Source: an uncultured beta proteobacterium (lineage in GTDB: Bacteria; Pseudomonadota; Gammaproteobacteria; Burkholderiales; Burkholderiaceae). Taken from it: DNA of 12,309 nucleotides. Made by a program: the position numbers and the translations under genes. Positions 1 to 6,156 of this stretch are shown here, piece by piece. The stretch is from NCBI GenBank assembly GCA_903944255.1, contig CAJARE010000172.1:1-12309 (forward strand). The letters run 5' to 3'. Below the pieces are notes generated by a model. That model saw only the letters and a program-made list of their open reading frames with translations. It did no database searches and was not told the DNA's origin. The stretch's first letter is position 1; every line of letters starts with the position of its first letter.

Positions 1-39
1 CATGAAGAAGTCGAATTACTTTTGACATATATCAAATGA
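1..39 (+). CDS. C-terminal end of an unidentified gene, possibly a c-type cytochrome (partial)
   Basis: Frame 1 is open from the window edge to a TGA at 37-39 and reads HEEVELLLTYIK. A glutamate pair, then a hydrophobic run ending in Tyr-Ile-Lys, is how many small c-type cytochrome domains end (the last helix, of the type EEV..LVAYI). The heme-binding CxxCH would lie outside the window, so this is only a suggestion. The gene would run towards lpdA, and the hairpin at 89-116 lies between them, which fits a convergent pair sharing a terminator. Twelve codons are too few to exclude a chance open frame. Confidence 0.3.
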   Translation, partial: HEEVELLLTYIK

Positions 40-88
40 TCTCATAGACCTAGATTATCTGGGAGTCTGGCTTTATTGCAGCGCAAAA

Positions 89-116
89 GAAAGGCCCTAA
101 GGTTTCAGGGCTTTTT
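89..116. terminator. Probable bidirectional rho-independent terminator
   Basis: An inverted repeat has arms 89-98 and 107-116 around an 8-nt loop. Its core is GCCCT/AGGGC-like, extended by G-T wobble and A-T pairs. On the plus strand the right arm ends in a run of five T (112-116). On the minus strand the hairpin is followed by TTTCTTTT-like sequence (complement of 85-92). It begins about 10 nt beyond the lpdA stop codon, so it most likely ends the aceE-aceF-lpdA transcript, and it could also end the plus-strand gene finishing at 39. Confidence 0.7.
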
Positions 117-125
117 AAACAATAT

Positions 126-1928
126 CTATTTCTTCTTTACTGGAGGCAAGTCGGTACAGTGGCCATGCGCTGCTTCTGCTGCAAGGCCAACTGATTCGCC
201 TAGCGTGGGATGCGGATGAATGGTTTTACCCATATCGATTGCATCGGCGCCCATTTCGATTGCAAGGCAAACCTCCCCAATTAAATCTCCAGCATGAGTG
301 CCCACAATTCCGCCACCAATAATGCGATGGGTTGTTGCATCAAAGATTAATTTCGTAAAACCTTCGTCGCGTCCATTAGCAATCGCACGTCCACTAGCTG
401 CCCATGGAAATAAACCTTTTTCATAGGCGATACCTTGCGCTTTGCACTGCTCTTCAGTTAAGCCTGCCCACGCTACCTCAGGATCGGTATAGGCTACCGA
501 TGGAATTTGCTTGGCATCAAAGTATGACTTCTGCCCAGCGGCAGCCTCTGCAGCCACATGACCTTCATGAACTGCTTTGTGGGCTAACATCGGTTGACCA
601 ACCAAATCACCAATCGCAAAGATATTGGGGACGTTTGTTCGCATTTGATTGTCTACTGGAATGAAACCTCGCTCATCTACTTGAACACCTGCATTACCAG
701 CATCAATTTTCTTGCCATTTGGAGTACGGCCAACAGCGACTAATACTAAATCATAGATTTGAGGTTCTAAAGGTGCATTCTCACCCTCAAAGCTCACTTG
801 AATGCCATCAGGCTTTACTTCTGCTTTTGCTGCGCGAGTTTTGAGCATAACTTTTTCAAAACGGCCGGCATTGAACTTCTCCCAGACTTTTTCTAGGTCA
901 CGATCAGCACCAGCCATGAGGCCATCCATCATCTCAGCAATATCAATGCGCGAGCCAAGAGTACTGTAGACGGTAGCCATCTCTAAACCAATGATGCCGC
1001 CGCCAATCACCAGCATTCGTTTTGGAATACTCTTCAGTAATAAGGCGCCTGTACTATCAACAATTCGTGGATCCTCTGGAAGAAAAGGCAATTTCACAGG
1101 TTGACTACCGGCAGCAATGATAGCCTTCTGAAAACGTAGCACTTCTTTTTGCCCAGTCAAATCTTGACCGGAGCCATCTGTTAATTCCACTTCCACATGA
1201 TTGGCATCCAGAAAGCGGCCTAAGCCACGAACGACTTTTACTTTACGCGCTTTCGCCATGCCAGCAAGACCACCGGTTAGCTTAGCAATCACAGAATCTT
1301 TATAGCCACGTAATTGATCAATCTCAATCTTGGGCTCGCCAAAAGTAATGCCATGCTTAGACATCGTCTTGACTTCATCCATCACCGCCGTGGTGTGTAA
1401 CAAAGCTTTAGATGGAATACAGCCGACATTTAAACAAACTCCACCCAATGTTGGATAGCGCTCAATCAGCACTGTATTCATTCCTAAATCTGCACTTCTA
1501 AATACAGCGCTATATCCTCCTGGGCCGGCTCCCAAAACTAAGACGTCACACTCATGATCAACCTTGCCTTGGTATTGACCAGCCTTGGGTGCAGCTGAAA
1601 TAGTTGCGGGTGCTGGCGCAGGTATTGGTGCTGATATCGGCGCTGGTATCGGTGCCGATGTTGAAACGCTAGCAGGTGTTTCTGCTTGGGCGCTCACTTC
1701 GATCTCTGCGATCACTGAACCTTTGTTAACTTTATCGCCTGCCTTTACCGCAATACTAGTAACCGTTCCCGCTGTATCAGCAGGGATTTCCATCGTCGCC
1801 TTATCTGACTCTAGAACCAATAAAGGCTGCTCTTTTTCAATCGTATCGCCTACTTTGACTAATACCTCAATAACCGGTATGTCTGTGTAATCACCAATAT
1901 CTGGAACCAGAATGACTTGCTTAGCCAT
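126..1928 (-). CDS. lpdA: Dihydrolipoyl dehydrogenase (E3 of pyruvate dehydrogenase complex) with N-terminal lipoyl domain
   Basis: This 600-aa flavoprotein reoxidises dihydrolipoamide with NAD+ and is the E3 of the pyruvate dehydrogenase complex. Residues 1-80 form a biotinyl/lipoyl domain with the modification site ESDKATM (Lys43). Residues 81-120 are an Ala/Pro-rich linker. The E3 body starts near 125 with the FAD motif GAGPGG (133-138) and the redox-active disulfide CLNVGC (Cys165, Cys170). The NAD-binding GGGIIG follows mid-protein, and the C-terminal HPHPTLGE supplies the catalytic His573 and Glu578. Classical E3 is about 470 aa; the excess is the lipoyl domain plus linker, an arrangement known in betaproteobacteria and Neisseria. 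The start is supported by AAGGGGG (1933-1939) 4 nt upstream, which overlaps the aceF stop, so translation is probably coupled. Last gene of the operon. All key residues are present. Confidence 0.97.
   Translation of the reverse strand: MAKQVILVPDIGDYTDIPVIEVLVKVGDTIEKEQPLLVLESDKATMEIPADTAGTVTSIAVKAGDKVNKGSVIAEIEVSAQAETPASVSTSAPIPAPISAPIPAPAPATISAAPKAGQYQGKVDHECDVLVLGAGPGGYSAVFRSADLGMNTVLIERYPTLGGVCLNVGCIPSKALLHTTAVMDEVKTMSKHGITFGEPKIEIDQLRGYKDSVIAKLTGGLAGMAKARKVKVVRGLGRFLDANHVEVELTDGSGQDLTGQKEVLRFQKAIIAAGSQPVKLPFLPEDPRIVDSTGALLLKSIPKRMLVIGGGIIGLEMATVYSTLGSRIDIAEMMDGLMAGADRDLEKVWEKFNAGRFEKVMLKTRAAKAEVKPDGIQVSFEGENAPLEPQIYDLVLVAVGRTPNGKKIDAGNAGVQVDERGFIPVDNQMRTNVPNIFAIGDLVGQPMLAHKAVHEGHVAAEAAAGQKSYFDAKQIPSVAYTDPEVAWAGLTEEQCKAQGIAYEKGLFPWAASGRAIANGRDEGFTKLIFDATTHRIIGGGIVGTHAGDLIGEVCLAIEMGADAIDMGKTIHPHPTLGESVGLAAEAAHGHCTDLPPVKKK
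1608..1655 (-). repeat. Four imperfect 12-nt tandem units encoding an Ala-Pro tetrapeptide linker
   Basis: On the coding strand the units encode APIP, APIS, APIP and APAP (lpdA residues 92-107). They lie in the flexible linker between the lipoyl domain and the FAD domain. Such linkers let the lipoyl arm swing between active sites. The near-identical 12-nt units suggest growth by slipped-strand duplication, so copy number may differ between related strains. Confidence 0.75.
1698..1907 (-). repeat. Lipoyl-domain coding copy in lpdA, paralogous to the copy in aceF
   Basis: These bases encode lpdA residues 8-77. An ungapped hand alignment with aceF residues 9-78 (3009-3218) gives about 47 identical residues of 70, including the block around the lipoylated lysine. 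Conserved stretches are also visible at DNA level, for example the segment read on the plus strand as CAATACCTCAAT. This is a diverged duplicate within one operon, not an exact repeat. Confidence 0.8.
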
Positions 1929-1937
1929 AAATCCCCC

Positions 1938-3242
1938 TTACAGACTGGCGCGACGGAAGTCGGCCAATAGCTGAGCAATGTAAACAGTAAAGCGCGTAGC
2001 TAAAGCCCCATCAATTACTCGATGATCAGCCGATAAAGACAGTGGGCAAATTAAGCGTGGGACAAATTGCTTGCCATCCCAAACTGGTTTCATGGCGGCT
2101 TTACTGACCCCTAAAATAGCAACTTCAGGCGCATTGACGATTGGTGAGAAGCTGGTTCCACCAATTCCACCCAAGGAAGAGATCGTAAAGCTTGCGCCTT
2201 GCATCTGATCTGGTTTTAACTTACCGTCACGAGCTAATGCCGCTAGCTCGGAAGTTTCCTTGGCAATTTCATAAATACCTTTTTGATCAGCATTTTTAAT
2301 CACGGGCACTACCAAACCTGAAGGTGTATCAGCCGCAAAGCCAATATTGAAATATTTCTTGAGAATCAAATCATCGCCATCTAATGAGCTATTGAACTCG
2401 GGATATTTCTTTAACGCAGCAACAGCTGCCTTCATCAAGAAGGCCAGCATGGTAATTTTGACGCCCTTCTTCTCATTTTCCTTATTAGTCAGCACGCGGA
2501 ATTCTTCAAGCTCTGTAATATCAGCATCATCGTGATAAGTCACAGCAGGAATCATCACCCAGTTACGGGCTAAATTTGCAGCAGTGAGTTTCTTGATGCG
2601 ACTTAAAGGCTGACGCTCAATCTCACCAAACTTCGTGAAATCGACTTTTGGCCATGGAATTAAATTCAGACCACCCAGACTGCCACCACCTGATGCTGCA
2701 GCTGGATTACCAGCACCACCACTCATGGCAGTCTTGACAAATGCTTGTACGTCTTCTTGAGTAATGCGTCCCCTAGGACCCGAACCTTTTACCTGAGTAA
2801 TGGTAACGCCCAACTCTCGTGCAAATTTGCGCACAGAGGGACTGGCATGACTGAGTTCTACATCGACAACTGCTGCAGTATTACTAATGGGGGGAGGAGC
2901 TGGAGCCTTTTTGATGGGTGGCTCAACGGCTGGAGGTGCAGGTGTAGGTGGTGTTGCTGGCGCAGCCGACACACTGGCTGGTGCCGGTGCATTTTCCACT
3001 GCACCTTCTTCAATCGTCATCACTACCGACCCTTGAGATAAGTTATCCCCTGCCTTTACTTTGATTTCTTTCACAACACCAGAGTGTGATGATGGAATAT
3101 CCATAGTCGCTTTGTCTGATTCAAGGACAACAATAGATTGCTCTTTCTCGACCTTGTCACCTACTTTAACCAATACCTCAATGACTGGTACATCTTGATA
3201 GTCACCAATATCGGGTACTTTGATTTCGATTAATTGACTCAT
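1938..3242 (-). CDS. aceF: Dihydrolipoyllysine-residue acetyltransferase (E2 of pyruvate dehydrogenase complex)
   Basis: The 434-aa E2 core transfers the acetyl group from lipoamide to CoA and forms the scaffold of the complex. In order it has one lipoyl domain (residues 1-80, lipoylated Lys44 in ESDKATM), an Ala/Pro-rich linker (83-125), a peripheral-subunit-binding domain (about 132-170, with the ASPSVRKFARELGV motif), a Gly/Ala linker (171-195) and the acyltransferase domain (about 205-434). The last contains the catalytic DHRVIDG motif, with His407 and Asp411. E. coli AceF has three lipoyl domains and is about 630 aa, so this is a short single-lipoyl version; the E3 next door supplies a second arm. 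AAGAGA (3251-3256) lies 8 nt before the ATG. The gene starts 15 nt after aceE and ends 9 nt before lpdA. Confidence 0.97.
   Translation of the reverse strand: MSQLIEIKVPDIGDYQDVPVIEVLVKVGDKVEKEQSIVVLESDKATMDIPSSHSGVVKEIKVKAGDNLSQGSVVMTIEEGAVENAPAPASVSAAPATPPTPAPPAVEPPIKKAPAPPPISNTAAVVDVELSHASPSVRKFARELGVTITQVKGSGPRGRITQEDVQAFVKTAMSGGAGNPAAASGGGSLGGLNLIPWPKVDFTKFGEIERQPLSRIKKLTAANLARNWVMIPAVTYHDDADITELEEFRVLTNKENEKKGVKITMLAFLMKAAVAALKKYPEFNSSLDGDDLILKKYFNIGFAADTPSGLVVPVIKNADQKGIYEIAKETSELAALARDGKLKPDQMQGASFTISSLGGIGGTSFSPIVNAPEVAILGVSKAAMKPVWDGKQFVPRLICPLSLSADHRVIDGALATRFTVYIAQLLADFRRASL
3009..3218 (-). repeat. Lipoyl-domain coding copy in aceF, paralogous to the copy in lpdA
   Basis: These bases encode aceF residues 9-78. 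They pair with 1698-1907 of lpdA at about 47 of 70 identical residues in an ungapped hand alignment. The shared blocks are VPDIGDY, PVIEVLVKVGD, VLESDKATM and VKAGD. Confidence 0.8.
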
Positions 3243-3257
3243 TTTATTTTTCTCTTA

Positions 3258-5954
3258 TCAAACCGACATTGGGTTTGGTTTGGTGGTATCGATCTCATAT
3301 TTCTTGAGTGCTTCAGCCAGTTTTTGACGATCCATTTGTCCAGAGTCAACTAAGGATCTTAATGCGGTGAGCACTATCCAGCGACGATCTACCTCAAAGA
3401 AATCACGTAATTTTTCACGGGTATCTGAGCGCCCGAATCCATCGGTACCTAATACCTCATAGCGTCGACCCATATGTTGAATCGCTGGGCGAATTTGTTC
3501 TGCAAACAAACGAACATAATCGGTGGCGGTGATGATGGGACCAGTTGTATCTTGTAGGCACTTTTCAACATGCGATAACTCAGGTGTTGCGCTAGGGTTC
3601 AACAAGTTATTACGATGGACTGCATTCCAATCGCGCCCTAATTCTGTAAAGCTTGGACAGCCCCACAAATCAGAAGACACGCCCCAATCTTGATGCAATA
3701 TTTCTGCTGCTTCGATGACTTCACGGAAAATCGTTCCAGATCCCAGAAGTTGCACACGTAATTTGGCATTGTTATCGCCTACGGATTTGAGTTTATACAT
3801 TCCTTTAATGATGTCTTTCTCGGCTCCCTTAGGCATTGCAGGATGAGAGTAGTTTTCATTCATTAAGGTAATGTAGTAATAGACATCCTCCTGAACTTCC
3901 AACATACGACGCATACCATCTTGAATCACTACAGCCAGTTCAAATGAGAACGTAGGGTCATAGCTAATGCAGTTAGGTACTGCACTACTCCATAGATGGC
4001 TATGACCATCTTCGTGCTGCAAACCTTCGCCATTGAGTGTTGTCCTACCCGCAGTGCCACCGAGCAAGAAACCACGGCTACGCATATCACCCGCAGCCCA
4101 CGCTAAGTCACCAATTCGCTGGAAACCAAACATTGAATAGAAAATATAAAAAGGGAGCATCGGCACGCCATGCGTCGAATAGGCCGTAGCAGCTGCAATC
4201 CAGTCGCACATACCGCCTGCTTCATTAATGCCTTCTTGCAAAATCTGACCGCTCTTATCTTCCTTATAGAACATCAGTTGATCATGGTCTTCAGGGGTAT
4301 ACAGTTGCCCTAACTGATTCCAGATACCAAGCTGACGAAACATGCCTTCCATGCCAAAGGTACGAGATTCATCTGGAACAATCGGCACCACACGCTTACC
4401 AATGGTCTTATCACGTACAACGGTATTGAGAATCCGCACAAAAGCCATCGTTGTAGAAATCTCACGACCTTCAGTTGTCGCTTCTAGTAATGCTGCAAAA
4501 GTCTCCAATGGAGGTACAGGCAAGCTTTCCGCTTTAAGGCGACGTTGCGGTAAATAGCCGCCCAATTCATGACGGCGTGCCTTCATATACTCAAGCTCTG
4601 GACTGCCTTCTGCAAATTTCACCAAAGGCATATCATCAAGCTGTTCATCTTTCACCGGAATCTCAAAGCGATCGCGAAAGCGACGAACATCATCATCATT
4701 CATTTTCTTTGCCTGGTGAGCAATATTCATTGCCTCCCCAGATCCACCCATGCCGTAACCTTTAATGGTGTGAGCCAAAATAACGGTAGGCTGGTCTTTA
4801 TGATTTACAGCAGAGTGAAAAGCCGCATAGACCTTGTGTGGATCATGACCGCCACGATTGAGCTGCCAAATCTCTTCATCACTCCAATCACTCACTAATG
4901 CTTTGAGTTCGGGTGTATTAAATACAGTCTCACGAACATAAGCACCATTTTTCGACTTCATCGTCTGGTACTGACCGTCGACGATTTCGCCAAGACGTTG
5001 CATCAAGATCCCTTTTTTATCTCGAGCAAATAAGGCATCCCATTGTCCACCCCATACCACCTTAATAACATTCCAGCCTGAGCCACGGAACTCTCCCTCT
5101 AGCTCTTGAATAATTTTTCCATTGCCGCGTACTGGTCCATCTAAGCGCTGCAAGTTGCAATTCACAACAAAAATAAGGTTATCTAACTTTTCACGGCCAG
5201 CCATGCCGATGGCTCCGAGTGATTCTGGCTCGTCAGTCTCGCCATCACCTAAGAATGCCCATACCTTACGACCTTCATCCTTAATAAAACCACGATCACG
5301 CAAGTAACGCATAAAGCGCGCTTGGTAGATCGCCATGATCGGACCTAGACCCATAGAGACCGTTGGGAATTGCCAAAAATCTGGCATCAACCATGGATGA
5401 GGATAACTAGAGATCCCCTTGCCACCCACTTCTTGACGGAAATGATTCAACTGCTCATCCGTTAAACGACCCAGCATATAAGCACGTGCATAAACACCAG
5501 GCGCTGAGTGTCCTTGTACAAAAATCAGATCGCCCCCATGATCCGGGGATGGCGCATGCCAAAAGTGATTAAAGCCAACATCATATAAAGTTGCAGCAGA
5601 TTGGAATGAAGAGATGTGTCCACCAACGTTGGTATCTTTATTGGCACGCAATACCATTGCCATTGCATTCCAGCGTGTGTAAGAACGAATACGATGCTCC
5701 ACATTTTGATCACCAGGTAAACGCGCCTGATTCTCAACGGGAATGGTATTGATGTAGGGTGTCTCAGCATGGAATGGCTGAACAACGCCGTTGACACGAG
5801 CATGAGAAATCTGTTGGTCAATTAAATAAGCAGCCCTCTCGGCACCCTCGTTATGAATCACGCCATCGAGTGCTTGCAACCATTCTTGCGTCTCAACAGG
5901 ATCAACATCCTGTGGACTGGTCTTACCTAAGATCTGTTCTGGAACTGCTGCCAT
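3258..5954 (-). CDS. aceE: Pyruvate dehydrogenase E1 component, homodimeric type
   Basis: Thiamine-diphosphate-dependent E1 that decarboxylates pyruvate and acetylates the lipoyl group of E2. From the chosen start it is 898 aa, close to the 887 aa of E. coli AceE, and it is the single-chain homodimeric type. The ThDP/Mg signature runs from GDGETDEPES (236-245) to NCN (265-267). Other family blocks are SSFQSAATLYDVGFNHFWHA in the N-terminal domain, LNGEGLQHEDGHSH in the middle domain and GTDGFGRSD (836-844) near the end. The start at 5954 (MAAVPEQ) is chosen because GGAGG (5959-5963) sits 4 nt upstream. The frame stays open to an ATG at 6089, but those 45 extra residues do not resemble E1, and a good promoter lies inside them. 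First gene of the operon, divergent from the kinase gene. Confidence 0.97.
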   Translation of the reverse strand: MAAVPEQILGKTSPQDVDPVETQEWLQALDGVIHNEGAERAAYLIDQQISHARVNGVVQPFHAETPYINTIPVENQARLPGDQNVEHRIRSYTRWNAMAMVLRANKDTNVGGHISSFQSAATLYDVGFNHFWHAPSPDHGGDLIFVQGHSAPGVYARAYMLGRLTDEQLNHFRQEVGGKGISSYPHPWLMPDFWQFPTVSMGLGPIMAIYQARFMRYLRDRGFIKDEGRKVWAFLGDGETDEPESLGAIGMAGREKLDNLIFVVNCNLQRLDGPVRGNGKIIQELEGEFRGSGWNVIKVVWGGQWDALFARDKKGILMQRLGEIVDGQYQTMKSKNGAYVRETVFNTPELKALVSDWSDEEIWQLNRGGHDPHKVYAAFHSAVNHKDQPTVILAHTIKGYGMGGSGEAMNIAHQAKKMNDDDVRRFRDRFEIPVKDEQLDDMPLVKFAEGSPELEYMKARRHELGGYLPQRRLKAESLPVPPLETFAALLEATTEGREISTTMAFVRILNTVVRDKTIGKRVVPIVPDESRTFGMEGMFRQLGIWNQLGQLYTPEDHDQLMFYKEDKSGQILQEGINEAGGMCDWIAAATAYSTHGVPMLPFYIFYSMFGFQRIGDLAWAAGDMRSRGFLLGGTAGRTTLNGEGLQHEDGHSHLWSSAVPNCISYDPTFSFELAVVIQDGMRRMLEVQEDVYYYITLMNENYSHPAMPKGAEKDIIKGMYKLKSVGDNNAKLRVQLLGSGTIFREVIEAAEILHQDWGVSSDLWGCPSFTELGRDWNAVHRNNLLNPSATPELSHVEKCLQDTTGPIITATDYVRLFAEQIRPAIQHMGRRYEVLGTDGFGRSDTREKLRDFFEVDRRWIVLTALRSLVDSGQMDRQKLAEALKKYEIDTTKPNPMSV

Positions 5955-5958
5955 ACTG

Positions 5959-5963
5959 CCTCC
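5959..5963 (-). promoter_or_regulatory. Ribosome binding site deciding the aceE start
   Basis: The minus strand reads ACGGAGGCAGTATG here, a strong Shine-Dalgarno core (GGAGG) 4 nt before the ATG at 5954. No comparable site precedes the alternative in-frame ATG at 6089. Confidence 0.8.
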
Positions 5964-6003
5964 GTGAGATTCTGTTGCATTAGTAATGAACCCTATAGCT
6001 AAT

Positions 6004-6032
6004 ATTTTAGGAAGGTATAAGGGTGTAAACAA
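6004..6032 (-). promoter_or_regulatory. Candidate sigma70-type promoter of aceE-aceF-lpdA
   Basis: On the minus strand TTGTTT (6032-6027) and TAAAAT (6009-6004) are separated by exactly 17 nt. The -10 matches the consensus at five of six positions and the -35 at three of six. Transcription would start near 5997, giving a leader of about 43 nt before the aceE ATG at 5954. Read by eye; no transcript data. Confidence 0.45.
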
Positions 6033-6039
6033 GCAATTT

Positions 6040-6067
6040 TTCACATAATGATAGTATTTCTCATAAT
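6040..6067 (+). promoter_or_regulatory. Candidate promoter of the histidine kinase operon
   Basis: TTCACA (6040-6045) and CATAAT (6062-6067) are separated by 16 nt, each matching five of six consensus bases. The region is AT-rich, so chance matches are likely. It is oriented towards the kinase gene, with a leader of roughly 80 nt to the ATG at 6157. It lies back to back with the candidate aceE promoter, the two -35 boxes being 7 nt apart. Confidence 0.35.
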
Positions 6068-6093
6068 ATGGAATTATATTGCATTGCATATTA
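6064..6093. repeat. Inverted repeat in the aceE/kinase intergenic region, possible operator
   Basis: TAATATG (6064-6070) and CATATTA (6087-6093) form a perfect 7-nt inverted repeat with a 16-nt spacer, so the arm centres are 23 bp apart, about two helical turns. The left arm overlaps the candidate -10 of the kinase promoter, and the repeat lies upstream of the candidate aceE -35. A dimeric regulator could bind it, but arms this short and AT-rich can arise by chance. Confidence 0.3.
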
Positions 6094-6156
6094 AATCCAT
6101 GATGGCAGCCTATCAGGCGGTTTTTGCTATTGAATCAGGCAAAATGGCTCACATTC

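Noticed and set aside
1585..1890. Plus-strand Ala/Gly-rich open frame opposite lpdA
   Set aside because: It is the antisense of the Ala/Pro linker and lipoyl domain; its composition follows from the sense codons.
5955..6089. In-frame 45-residue N-terminal extension of aceE starting at an ATG at 6089
   Set aside because: It is unlike E1 N-termini, lacks a ribosome site and contains the candidate aceE promoter; the ATG at 5954 has GGAGG 4 nt upstream and gives the usual family length.
6108..6125. Short hairpin with five T upstream of the kinase, as a terminator or attenuator
   Set aside because: The stem is only 4 bp and would give a weak structure; nothing that needs terminating lies directly upstream on the plus strand.
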